Positions 5,847-11,753 of a stretch of DNA of 38,438 bases are shown one piece after another. Location of the stretch: positions 1 through 38,438 of the IMG/VR virus record IMGVR_UViG_3300048589_000170; one strand, given 5' to 3'. Position 1 is the first letter of the stretch; each line of letters starts with the position of its first letter. The stretch comes from a virus. A program made the translations under genes and the position numbers. The notes below the pieces were generated by a model. It saw nothing but the letters and a program-made list of their open reading frames with translations. It had not been told where the DNA came from and made no database searches.

Positions 5847-6010
5847 TGCAGCGCCTCCAAAAGCCAAAAGGCGAACCCGACGCCGACAGCGACAGCCAGG
5901 CACCACTCCGTGATGCGGTCATACCTCCGCACCTTGGCAGCTTCAATGGATGCCGCATAGCGCACGGCGTCGAATGACTGACGGCGCGTCAGGTTGTCGT
6001 CGTCAGTCAT
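5843..6010 (-). CDS. 55-residue single-span membrane protein
   Basis: The gene is short, with ATGA overlaps at both ends. The N-terminal half is charged (MTDDDNLTRRQSFDAVRYA). The C-terminal half holds one transmembrane helix (CLAVAVGVGFAFWLLEAL). It is one of two tiny membrane proteins in this operon. The function is unknown. Confidence 0.65.
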   Translation of the reverse strand: MTDDDNLTRRQSFDAVRYAASIEAAKVRRYDRITEWCLAVAVGVGFAFWLLEALQ

Positions 6011-6249
6011 GCTGCCTCCGCTTTGTACTGGCTCGCCAGCGCGTCAGTGAGCATGTCCCGGAGCGTCTCGGCCTGATCCTGCTTCAGCCGCAGGGAACAT
6101 CCGACGCCTGAACCGCCCGACGCTATGATCTGAGCCGTCAGTTCGCCTGTTATCTTGTCGCGGCTGATGTGGATCGTGACGGTTTCGTCACTCGCGCCCT
6201 GCGCGTATGTGTCGAACTCGGAACGATGAAAGTGCGGATGCATCATCAT
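6007..6249 (-). CDS. Phage early protein, unknown function
   Basis: This is an 80-residue protein with a His-rich start (MMMHPHFHR), a beta-prone middle (ETVTIHISRDKITGELTAQI) and a helical end (QDQAETLRDMLTDALASQY). It is separated from the first gene of the operon by only six bases. The function is unknown. Confidence 0.65.
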   Translation of the reverse strand: MMMHPHFHRSEFDTYAQGASDETVTIHISRDKITGELTAQIIASGGSGVGCSLRLKQDQAETLRDMLTDALASQYKAEAA

Positions 6250-6255
6250 GACTTG

Positions 6256-6486
6256 TCATCCTTCAGCCAGCCGGCTCAGCCAGCCGGCCGCCTCGTACAT
6301 GATCGACCGAGCGGCGAGCATGTCGCCCATGCGGATCGCATCGCGGGCCATCGCCATCAGCTCGGTAGCTTCTTCCATGTCGAGCAGCATCCCTTCCGCC
6401 TCGTCGTCATCCTCGGTGCGAGGGTCGTTCGGGTGGCCGGTAGGGGAGCCCCATGTCTGTTCGTCGCCTGGTCCGTAGTCGATCAT
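6256..6486 (-). CDS. First gene of the leftward operon, acidic protein
   Basis: This is a 76-residue acidic protein. The start at 6486 (MIDYGPGDEQTW) is chosen because GGGAGAC precedes it. The C-terminal half is helical (EATELMAMARDAIRMGDML). It lies about 70 bases downstream of the operator at 6555-6571 and so is probably the first to be expressed. The function is unknown. Confidence 0.65.
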   Translation of the reverse strand: MIDYGPGDEQTWGSPTGHPNDPRTEDDDEAEGMLLDMEEATELMAMARDAIRMGDMLAARSIMYEAAGWLSRLAEG

Positions 6487-6554
6487 CTTGCGTCTCCCGC
6501 GCCGCACCGTGCAGCGCATGAGTGAAAGTATCGGCCCCGTTTTGCTTCGACTCC

Positions 6555-6571
6555 ATAGGGACAAACCCTAA
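6555..6571. promoter_or_regulatory. Operator-like palindrome TAGGG-N5-CCCTA (site 1)
   Basis: TAGGG-ACAAA-CCCTA lies directly upstream of the leftward operon. On minus it follows TATCTT, a possible -10 element, although no good -35 is seen. Similar palindromes occur at 7036-7052 and 7719-7734, so a repressor binding site is likely (inference). Confidence 0.6.
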
Positions 6572-6607
6572 GATAAGAGAAAAAACAAGTGTTCGCTGTA
6601 GCGAAGA

Positions 6608-6656
6608 GACAAGGAGGCCCTACCCACGCTTCCGCGTGAGTTTGGGCCTCCTTGTC
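6608..6656. other. Long hairpin with 13-bp perfect arms
   Basis: GACAAGGAGGCCC (6608-6620) pairs exactly with GGGCCTCCTTGTC (6644-6656). The loop contains a second stem, CACGC-TTCC-GCGTG (6625-6638). No U-run follows on either strand, so it is not an ordinary intrinsic terminator. It could be a protein-binding or RNA-processing element. Confidence 0.6.
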
Positions 6657-6886
6657 CTAGCTGCCGACACCGACCCGGTCGGAAGCAGGCCCGTCATGTC
6701 ACCACAGACAGAGGACGGCGGCGCTCATACAGTCCCGGTGTGATCCGGTCAATCCCCACGCATATGAGCTTCGGCTGCGCTTGTGGTCAGGGGCTACACG
6801 AGTTCCACTCTCACGCGCTGCCCTGCGTCCAACGCCAGTTTTTACGGGGCGTCTCACCTCGACATGCGCGCCAGTCTGTAGGGACG

Positions 6887-6965
6887 AAAAAAGGCCGCTT
6901 GGTCTCTGTTCGCGCCCCATGTGCCAGCATGAGACCCCTTTCGGGTGAACAGAGGCCAAGCGGCC
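6887..6965 (-). terminator. Intrinsic terminator of the leftward small RNA
   Basis: A 19-bp stem (arms 6947-6965 and 6893-6911) is followed on minus by TTTTTT (6892-6887). The loop is long (35 bases) but folded. No leftward coding gene lies upstream, so the terminator appears to serve a non-coding transcript. Confidence 0.6.
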
Positions 6966-6993
6966 AATGATCGTGCATCTGCTGGCACAGACA
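6887..6993 (-). ncRNA. Candidate ~107-nt structured RNA with pseudoknot
   Basis: Read leftward, a TTGACA/TAGACT promoter (7027-7000) would start a transcript near 6993. It would end in a 19-bp stem (6965-6947 with 6911-6893, one G-U pair) followed by six U. In its loop, ACCC-GAAA-GGGGU forms a small tetraloop hairpin. The loop word TGCTGGCAC (minus, 6929-6921) is complementary to GTGCCAGCA near the 5' end (6988-6980), allowing an H-type pseudoknot. No protein frame with a ribosome-binding site is present. The structure is seen; expression and function are inferred. Confidence 0.55.
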
Positions 6994-6999
6994 GCCTGA

Positions 7000-7027
7000 A
7001 GTCTACGCCACCCACTATCCGTGTCAA
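7000..7027 (-). promoter_or_regulatory. Leftward sigma70-type promoter
   Basis: There is a perfect TTGACA (7027-7022), a 16-base spacer and TAGACT (7005-7000). The operator-like palindrome at 7036-7052 lies just upstream of the -35 box. The promoter drives the candidate small RNA and perhaps, by read-through, the leftward operon. Confidence 0.6.
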
Positions 7028-7035
7028 GCGGTGAA

Positions 7036-7052
7036 CTAGGGAAAACCCCTAG
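7036..7052. promoter_or_regulatory. Operator-like palindrome (site 2)
   Basis: CTAGGG-AAAA-CCCCTAG contains TAGGG-AAAAC-CCCTA (7037-7051). It sits between the leftward small-RNA promoter and the rightward promoter. It matches sites 1 and 3. Confidence 0.6.
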
Positions 7053-7243
7053 AGACGGGAAGCTGGGAGCGGGTAGAGTTTTAACGCAGAGTTAACCGGC
7101 CCGTGGAGGCCGTAGGCCGTAACGGGTCCGGTTGGACGACGGGTTAGCCGGCTGGCTGAGCAACTTACGGGCGGTGGCGTACTCCCACAAGACACAAATA
7201 TCCGGGCCGTGTGCCGCCCACCAAAAAAAGATGAAAAAACCTC

Positions 7244-7273
7244 TTGCGTTACCGGAAACGAAGGCACTAGAAT
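7244..7273 (+). promoter_or_regulatory. Rightward early promoter
   Basis: TTGCGT (7244-7249), an 18-base spacer and TAGAAT (7268-7273) place a start near 7280. That is about 20 bases before the AGGAG and ATG of the first rightward gene. Confidence 0.6.
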
Positions 7274-7298
7274 AGAGCCATCGCAACAGGAGATTCAA

Positions 7299-7487
7299 AT
7301 GAAGGCAAGCATCTACACCCTGAACAACGGCACCGAAGTGGCCTACCAGCGCGGCACCAGCCGAGTGGTTACCAACAAAGCAGGCGAAATTCTGCGGCAC
7401 GAAGTCAAGGAAGCCGGCGCATGGCGCGAAGCTCGCGGCTACTTCAAGCCCCGCTTCATTGAGATGGTGAAGGGAATGCTCAAGTGA
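7299..7487 (+). CDS. First rightward early gene, small basic protein
   Basis: This is a 62-residue protein (MKASIYTLNNGTEVAYQRGT) with ATG at 7299, seven bases after AGGAG. It is beta-prone then basic-helical (FKPRFIEMVKGMLK). It directly follows the rightward promoter and overlaps the next gene by GTGA. The function is unknown; early regulatory proteins are often this size. Confidence 0.7.
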   Translation: MKASIYTLNNGTEVAYQRGTSRVVTNKAGEILRHEVKEAGAWREARGYFKPRFIEMVKGMLK

Positions 7488-7678
7488 ATAAGGCCCGAAA
7501 GGGCCTTGCGCCCAAGACAACGGCCGAGCGCGTGGCGGCCATGCGAGCGGCCCGCGATGCTCTAGGCCTGAAACGCCTAGAGCTGTATGCGCACCCGGAA
7601 GACTGGCCGCAAATCAAGGCGCTGGCCGAGAAGCTACAGCGCAAACGGGCAAGACTGCTGGCACGCGGTGCCGGCTAA
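7484..7678 (+). CDS. Small basic protein, possible ribbon-helix-helix regulator
   Basis: This is a 64-residue protein starting at GTG 7484 in a GTGA overlap. It has a basic helical part (TTAERVAAMRAARDALGLKR), then LELYAHPEDWPQIKALAEKL. The strand-helix-helix order and size resemble ribbon-helix-helix repressors, but the match is not decisive. It is a candidate for the protein that binds the TAGGG palindromes (inference from position only). A perfect hairpin AAGGCCC-GAAA-GGGCCTT (7490-7507) covers its first codons and could limit translation. Confidence 0.65.
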   Translation: MNKARKGLAPKTTAERVAAMRAARDALGLKRLELYAHPEDWPQIKALAEKLQRKRARLLARGAG

Positions 7679-7681
7679 CTA

Positions 7682-7734
7682 GGTGTTATGGCGCACATCT
7701 GCCGCATAACACCAAACACTAGGGTTTGCCCTAG
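7682..7734. promoter_or_regulatory. Hairpin followed by operator-like palindrome (site 3)
   Basis: GGTGTTATG (7682-7690) pairs with CATAACACC (7705-7713), without a U-run. Directly after it, CTAGGG-TTTG-CCCTAG (7719-7734) is a perfect palindrome related to sites 1 and 2. It lies in the only gap of the early rightward operon and may separate a second control point. Confidence 0.55.
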
Positions 7735-7787
7735 TTCACAAGCATCCAAGCCTGACCGATGATTGAGCCATCAACCGGGAGCAAGAC

Positions 7788-8006
7788 ATGCGCAACATCA
7801 CCGAAGAAGTCGCACAGCAGATTATCGGCATGGTAAACCCGCTGAACGAAAGCGCCGCGCTGTGCTTGGCAGACGCCGAAAAGTGCATGGCAGATGGCCG
7901 GTACGATTACGCGGCAGGCCGGGCGCTGCACGCCATTTCGCACGTTAGCGGAGTGTGCAGCGACACCTACCAGCGCGCCTGCGAACTCTGCGAAACGTGC
8001 TTCTGA
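7788..8006 (+). CDS. Phage early protein, unknown function
   Basis: This is a 72-residue protein with ATG at 7788 after GGGAG. It is helical with four Cys in the C-terminal half (SGVCSDTYQRACELCETCF). It overlaps the next gene as TGATG. The function is unknown. Confidence 0.7.
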   Translation: MRNITEEVAQQIIGMVNPLNESAALCLADAEKCMADGRYDYAAGRALHAISHVSGVCSDTYQRACELCETCF

Positions 8007-8260
8007 TGGACAAAGATCGAGTGCTCAAAGCCGCGCTCAAGCGACAGCAAGAGGTCGCAAACTTGTGCGACAGGCTTGAAGGCGTGGCGCTTTGCATGCG
8101 TGGCGACATGCTGCCAGGCGCCCGCCTTGTCCTCGACGCGGTTTACCAGCTGCGGAACCTTACCGGGCTGGATCAACAAGTTTCCCCCACTGGCGGCAGC
8201 GATGCCGTGCCTTCGCTCGCTGAGAGCGTTCCTCCCCGCAATCCGCAGTTGCCGGACTAG
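8006..8260 (+). CDS. Phage early protein, unknown function
   Basis: This is an 84-residue protein (MDKDRVLKAALKRQQEVAN) with a helical N-terminal part and a Ser/Pro-rich tail. The start overlaps the upstream stop. A stretch near its end (CCCCGC ... GCGGGG and six T at 8275-8280) could act as a weak terminator. Confidence 0.65.
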   Translation: MDKDRVLKAALKRQQEVANLCDRLEGVALCMRGDMLPGARLVLDAVYQLRNLTGLDQQVSPTGGSDAVPSLAESVPPRNPQLPD

Positions 8261-8295
8261 TGAGCGAGGCGGGGTTTTTTACACTAGGAGAGAAG

Positions 8296-8505
8296 ATGGC
8301 AAACAAATACGCCACGCAAGGGCGGTGCCTCATCATCGCGCTCAAGAAGCGACCGCACACGTACATGGAGATGCTCGCTCATGGGGTATCCACAAGTCCC
8401 TGGAGAAGAATTGTGGAAGGCCTGCGGCACGATGAGAAGCTGGTCAAGGGCCAGCGTTGGCTCGGCGATCAGAAGCTGACGACTTGGCGGGTGGTGAAGG
8501 CATGA
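8296..8505 (+). CDS. Winged-helix-like small protein
   Basis: This is a 69-residue protein starting MANKYATQGRCLIIALKKR at 8296 after AGGAG. The layout (helix, short HTH with YMEMLAHGVSTSPWRRIVEGL, then a wing with GQRWLGDQKLTTWRV) fits a winged helix of the kind used in phage replication initiators or regulators. The in-frame GTG at 8260 is less likely, as it has no ribosome-binding site. Confidence 0.65.
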   Translation: MANKYATQGRCLIIALKKRPHTYMEMLAHGVSTSPWRRIVEGLRHDEKLVKGQRWLGDQKLTTWRVVKA

Positions 8506-8849
8506 TCCCACTCCCCGCCTACATAGACCCCGAAGCCTGGGACGGCTATGTCGAGATGAGGCGCGCGATCAAGAAGCCACTGACAAAGCGAGCTGCCGTG
8601 TCTCTGCTGTGCAACCTGCAAGAGCTAAAGGACAAGGGGCACGACGTCAACGCGGCATTAGACCAATCGACCTTCTGCTGCTGGCGTGGTGTGTTCCCGG
8701 CAAAGGATCGGTGCATTGAGCGAGCGCCAGAGACTAAGGAGCAGTACGCGGCTAGGGAGCGCGCAGAGCGCCAGGCAGAGAAGGCGCGCGCTGCGCCGAT
8801 GCCTGACGAGGTGCGCGCCAAACTGGCAACGCTGAGGCGAGTGGCATGA
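8502..8849 (+). CDS. Replisome-organiser-like C-terminal domain protein
   Basis: This is a 115-residue protein. The pattern AWDGYVEMRRAIKKPLTKRA, then LLCNLQELKDKGHDVNAALDQS and CWRGVFP is that of the short C-terminal domain found in phage DnaT/replisome-organiser-type proteins. It lies directly after a winged-helix gene (ATGA overlap), so the two may form a split replication initiator (inference). The remainder is a charged helix. Confidence 0.65.
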   Translation: MIPLPAYIDPEAWDGYVEMRRAIKKPLTKRAAVSLLCNLQELKDKGHDVNAALDQSTFCCWRGVFPAKDRCIERAPETKEQYAARERAERQAEKARAAPMPDEVRAKLATLRRVA

Positions 8850-9130
8850 TTGCCTGTATGGGGGGTTTCTGTGCGAAAAGGAACGGCTGTGCCAACTACC
8901 TTGCCGTTGATCGACGAAATCCCGTCGAACGACTGTGCGGACCCGTCGAAATGCCCACCCGGAGTGGTCAACCGGAGTTGCAGGCATTGTCGACTACGGC
9001 ACATCCGCAACGGCCCGGCATTCTGGGCGAGCGAGAAGGCGGGAGCGATGAGCCGGACATATCGGCTGCAACTCATCGCGGAATTCGGGAAAGACTTTTT
9101 GAATGGGCACAAGATCGTGAAAGGCATCAA
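8846..9130 (+). CDS. Cys-motif phage protein read from the ATGA start (frame 1)
   Basis: The ATG at 8846 overlaps the previous stop (ATGA). The frame begins MIACMGGFCAKRNGCANY and continues to NPVERLCGPVE, a cysteine pattern that I recognise from small phage proteins. The frame then loses protein-like character at about 8955. It has no stop and runs in frame into the winged-helix gene at 9131. Either it is the N-terminus of a fusion, or translation shifts into the +1 frame. The coordinate given for the end is nominal. Confidence 0.45.
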
Positions 9131-9134
9131 GTGA
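8871..9134 (+). CDS. Overlapping Cys-motif protein (frame 2)
   Basis: This frame, shifted +1 relative to the one starting at 8846, codes NDCADPSKCPPG and NRSCRHCRLRHIRNGPAFWA followed by a helical tail. Its TGA overlaps the GTG of the next gene (GTGA), which supports its end. Its start is unclear: GTG at 8871 after a G-run, or a frameshift from the upstream frame. The function is unknown. Confidence 0.5.
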   Translation: MRKGTAVPTTLPLIDEIPSNDCADPSKCPPGVVNRSCRHCRLRHIRNGPAFWASEKAGAMSRTYRLQLIAEFGKDFLNGHKIVKGIK

Positions 9135-9832
9135 CTGGCGGACTAAACAGCAGGCGCGCGGAGGTAGTGGGGCACTTCGAGGCGGCCGCGGAAAAAGGCA
9201 TCGACACGCACGAACTCGGCAAGCTGCTGGGCCTGACGCACGGCGCAGCACAGCACCATATCGAGACCCTGCGGCACTCGGGCGAGATCATCAAGTCCGT
9301 GCAGGCCAACGGTAACCGTCCGGCGCGCTACTGGCTGGCGCAGTACACGGACGCGGCGAAAGCGCATCGCTACCCGTTCGTCCCGGCTCCGAAGGTCGCA
9401 AAGTCCAAGCAAGCGAAGGCCGCGCCCATCGCGGACAAATGCCTAGCGATCATCAGGAGCGCAGGGCGGCAAGGCATCAACACCGCTGACTTGGCCGAGA
9501 AGATGGGCATGTCACGCGGGTCGGTCCTAAACCGCATCCAAGCCGCGCGAGTGGCCGGCCTGATCGTCAGGCTGTGGGACGGCACGAAGAACTCTCCGGC
9601 ATACTGGTACATCGCAGGGTGCGATCCGATTAGTCCGCCAAAGACGACGACCATCCGTGCGGCGAACACCGGACTCGACAAAACCGCTCCGGCGATCATC
9701 CCGAAAGGGCTCAAGATCACGAAGTGCCCGAGCGCAGACCCGAATGGGCGGTGGAAAGCCACGCAAGCCCCCCAAGTCGTCAACAGCCAGGAGTCGCGCC
9801 CATGGGCAGCCGCGCTTACTGCGAGAAACTGA
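9131..9832 (+). CDS. Protein with two winged-helix domains
   Basis: This is a 233-residue protein. Two repeats of a winged HTH are visible: residues about 8-70 (GIDTHELGKLLGLTHGAAQ, then RPARYWLA) and about 100-165 (GINTADLAEKMGMSRGSVL, then SPAYWYIAG). A basic linker (KVAKSKQAKAA) joins them. It probably binds DNA as a regulator or replication accessory. The GTG start at 9131 is supported by the GTGA overlap. Confidence 0.75.
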   Translation: MTGGLNSRRAEVVGHFEAAAEKGIDTHELGKLLGLTHGAAQHHIETLRHSGEIIKSVQANGNRPARYWLAQYTDAAKAHRYPFVPAPKVAKSKQAKAAPIADKCLAIIRSAGRQGINTADLAEKMGMSRGSVLNRIQAARVAGLIVRLWDGTKNSPAYWYIAGCDPISPPKTTTIRAANTGLDKTAPAIIPKGLKITKCPSADPNGRWKATQAPQVVNSQESRPWAAALTARN

Positions 9833-10278
9833 CCAAGAAATACACGTCCGGGCAAATGGACGCATCGGACAAGGAAATACTGCGTGTGATCGAGTATGCG
9901 GAGACTGGCGTGTCAGCCAAGGCCGTAGCCATTGAGGTCGGGCAGGCTCACAATACAGTCGGGTCGAAGCTGCGCGTGATGAAAAACCTAGGGCTGATCG
10001 GCAAGGTCGGAGAATCACACTATGCAGTGTGGTGTACGTTGGATAGAGTCGAAGTGATCACATACTTGATAGACGAGCGGCATCTAGAGTCAGCAAAGCG
10101 CAAGGGGGCGCACGCTGTCCGTGCGTTTTTGGCCCGACGCGGCCGGTCTGACGACTGGATCAAGCGCCCGAGCGTCGAGCGGTCAATGCAAGACGAACCG
10201 GTTCAGATATGGCGCAAGGCCGGAGAGTGGGCCACGCTGCCTATCCGTGGGCCGGTGAGCGTGTGGGATCTGGCATGA
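9802..10278 (+). CDS. Winged-helix DNA-binding protein
   Basis: This is a 158-residue protein, starting MGSRAYCEKLTKKYTSGQM at 9802 with AGGAG upstream. The HTH region (ETGVSAKAVAIEVGQAHNTV, then KNLGLIGKV) is followed by a wing (SHYAVWCTL). It overlaps the previous gene by 31 bases and the next by ATGA. It makes a third winged-helix domain in a row. The function is unknown beyond probable DNA binding. Confidence 0.7.
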   Translation: MGSRAYCEKLTKKYTSGQMDASDKEILRVIEYAETGVSAKAVAIEVGQAHNTVGSKLRVMKNLGLIGKVGESHYAVWCTLDRVEVITYLIDERHLESAKRKGAHAVRAFLARRGRSDDWIKRPSVERSMQDEPVQIWRKAGEWATLPIRGPVSVWDLA

Positions 10279-10607
10279 CAGAACCCATCGACCCGCAAAA
10301 GCACCTAGCCCGCATGTGGGAGACGGCGCCTAAGCTGGCGCAAGCCAAGGCAGACAGGATCTACATTGAGGAATTCCGCAAAAGCCTGAAGGCAAGGCTC
10401 ATGAAAGAGTGCGAAGAGTCGGCCATAGGCGCACAGGAGCGGGAAGCCTACGCGCATCCTGACTATGTGGCACACCTAGAGGCACTACGGCACGCGGTGC
10501 AGGCAGAGGAGCAACTGCGCTGGCGGATGGTCTCGGATCAGGCTGCGGTCGAGGTGTGGCGGTCGATGGAAAGTTCGGCAAGGGCGATGGATCGAGGCAC
10601 AAGGTGA
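10275..10607 (+). CDS. Helical phage protein preceding the HNH gene
   Basis: This is a 110-residue, mostly helical charged protein (HLARMWETAPKLAQAKADRI, then SLKARLMKECEESA). It starts in an ATGA overlap. Its size and position before an HNH-type gene recall conserved phage recombination-region proteins. The function is unknown. Confidence 0.65.
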   Translation: MTEPIDPQKHLARMWETAPKLAQAKADRIYIEEFRKSLKARLMKECEESAIGAQEREAYAHPDYVAHLEALRHAVQAEEQLRWRMVSDQAAVEVWRSMESSARAMDRGTR

Positions 10608-10873
10608 GGAGCAAGAACCAGTCTCCCATCACAAAGCAAGAGCGCGAACACCTGGCAGCCGTCAAGGATCTGCCCTGCTCGATCTGCGACGCCCCAGGCC
10701 CATCGGACGCGCACCACATCAACCAAGGGCAGCACTTCACGACAATTGCCCTGTGCAAAGACTGCCACCAAGGGACTAAACTAGGCTGGCACGGCGAGAA
10801 ACTCGCGTGGAGGGTGCGTAAGATGGACGAACTGGCGGCGCTTAACGTCACCCTGCGGCGTTTGATGGCATGA
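10604..10873 (+). CDS. HNH-type (Ref-like) nuclease
   Basis: This is an 89-residue protein. A zinc-binding CSICDAPG is followed by DAHHINQGQHF and ALCKDCHQG, which is the Cys/HH/CxxCH framework of HNH or Ref-family His-Me nucleases; GWHG follows. GTG at 10604 overlaps the previous stop. It probably nicks or cuts DNA in recombination or repair, as known for P1 Ref. The exact family is uncertain. Confidence 0.75.
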   Translation: MRSKNQSPITKQEREHLAAVKDLPCSICDAPGPSDAHHINQGQHFTTIALCKDCHQGTKLGWHGEKLAWRVRKMDELAALNVTLRRLMA

Positions 10874-11106
10874 CCCTGCCCGCCGACGTCACCAGATGCC
10901 GCCCGGCCGGAGTGTGCGCCGTCAAGGAAACATGCCTACGCTACACATCCCCGGTGCCTGACATGGGCTCGGTAAGCGATTTCCTCCTGACCCGCACCGC
11001 TCCCCTATGGCTGGACTGCAATGCCCGCATCCCGGTAAGCGATGCCGAGAAGTATCAGCCAGCGCCAGCGACGCCCAAAGCTAGACCGTGGCCAGGTGAT
11101 GCATGA
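10870..11106 (+). CDS. Small Cys-motif phage protein
   Basis: This is a 78-residue protein starting MTLPADVTRCRPAGVCAVK. It has four Cys (CRPAGVC, CLRY, LDCNARIP) that could bind zinc, and a Pro-rich tail. It overlaps both neighbours by ATGA. The function is unknown. Confidence 0.65.
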   Translation: MTLPADVTRCRPAGVCAVKETCLRYTSPVPDMGSVSDFLLTRTAPLWLDCNARIPVSDAEKYQPAPATPKARPWPGDA

Positions 11107-11378
11107 GACGCGCAGCCCGTACGGACGCTAACCAAGCCTCAATCGTCAGGGCACTAAGAGACGCAGGCGCATCGGTCTACATCATCAAGCTACCGACTGA
11201 CCTACTGGTCGGATACCGTGGGCGAACCTTGATCGTCGAGGTCAAAGACGGCGACAAGGCGCCTAGTAAGCAGGCACTGACGAAAGTGCAAAGCGAATTC
11301 ATGTCAACATGGCGAGGCGGGCCGGTGGCAACGGTCAATAGCGTGGAGAGCGCACTACGGGCGATAAACTGCCTATAA
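11103..11378 (+). CDS. PD-(D/E)XK / VRR-NUC-like nuclease
   Basis: This is a 91-residue protein. RTDANQASIVRALRDAGA is followed by PTDLLVGYRGRTLIVEVKDG. The D...EVK core with the preceding hydrophobic strand is the PD-(D/E)XK pattern. The size and arrangement fit small phage VRR-NUC or Holliday-junction-resolvase-like enzymes. It closes the early rightward operon just before the terminase genes. Confidence 0.75.
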   Translation: MRRAARTDANQASIVRALRDAGASVYIIKLPTDLLVGYRGRTLIVEVKDGDKAPSKQALTKVQSEFMSTWRGGPVATVNSVESALRAINCL

Positions 11379-11444
11379 TTCGGACACTTGGACAAGTGAG
11401 TGTGTGCTAACAACGCGCACAATACTAGTTAGGAATAGATCGCA
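11379..11444. promoter_or_regulatory. Gap before the late genes with a perfect palindrome
   Basis: CACTTG-GA-CAAGTG (11385-11398) is a perfect 14-base palindrome. A TATAAT word lies just before it at 11374-11379, without a good -35. It may be a control point for late genes, or the site recognised by the terminase. Confidence 0.4.
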
Positions 11445-11753
11445 ATGCCGAAGGGCGTGAAATACGGCGGGCGGGCAGCCGGGACACCTAACAGGATCAA
11501 CGCGGAATTTCGCGAGACCGTGCGCCGCCTGTTGGAAGAAAACGCACAGAATGTCGGCAGGTGGCTTACATTGGTGGCCGAGGGCGGTGGCGATATCAAG
11601 CCAGACCCAGGCAAGGCGCTAGACCTAATGGCAAGGCTCGCAGAGTACGCGGCGCCCAAGTTGGCCCGCACGGAGCATGTCGGCGAGAATGGCGGTCCGA
11701 TACAGCACGGCGTGACACTGGTCGTCAATGGCATCGCCGCAGATCAGCGTTGA
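11445..11753 (+). CDS. terS: Terminase small subunit
   Basis: This is a 102-residue protein. GGRAAGTPNRINAEFRETV at the N-terminus, a helical middle and the tail DPGKALDLMARLAEYAAPKLARTE fit the small-terminase-like family found directly upstream of PBSX-type large subunits. It would recognise phage DNA for packaging. It overlaps the large subunit by 26 bases. Confidence 0.8.
   Translation: MPKGVKYGGRAAGTPNRINAEFRETVRRLLEENAQNVGRWLTLVAEGGGDIKPDPGKALDLMARLAEYAAPKLARTEHVGENGGPIQHGVTLVVNGIAADQR

Larger units (their letters stand above)
6487..7298. other. Non-coding control region between divergent operons
   Basis: No convincing gene lies in these 812 bases. They hold two TAGGG-N5-CCCTA palindromes, a 13-bp hairpin, a short perfect palindrome CCGACC-C-GGTCGG (6670-6682), a candidate structured RNA with promoter and terminator, and the rightward early promoter. 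The open frames across it lack ribosome-binding sites and read through hairpins. Between 6683 and 6886 I see no further structure. Confidence 0.8.

Noticed and set aside
7092-7520. 142-codon minus frame over the early promoter and first early gene
   Set aside because: It is antisense to two genes with clear starts and to the promoter, with no ribosome-binding site.
7682-7713. GTTATGG...GCATAAC hairpin as an eighth attC
   Set aside because: The cores are in the opposite order (GTT first) and there is no L-arm pair or extra base; it is a simple inverted repeat.
11374-11379. TATAAT before the terminase genes as a late promoter
   Set aside because: No acceptable -35 box at 16-18 bases; kept only as part of the gap description.
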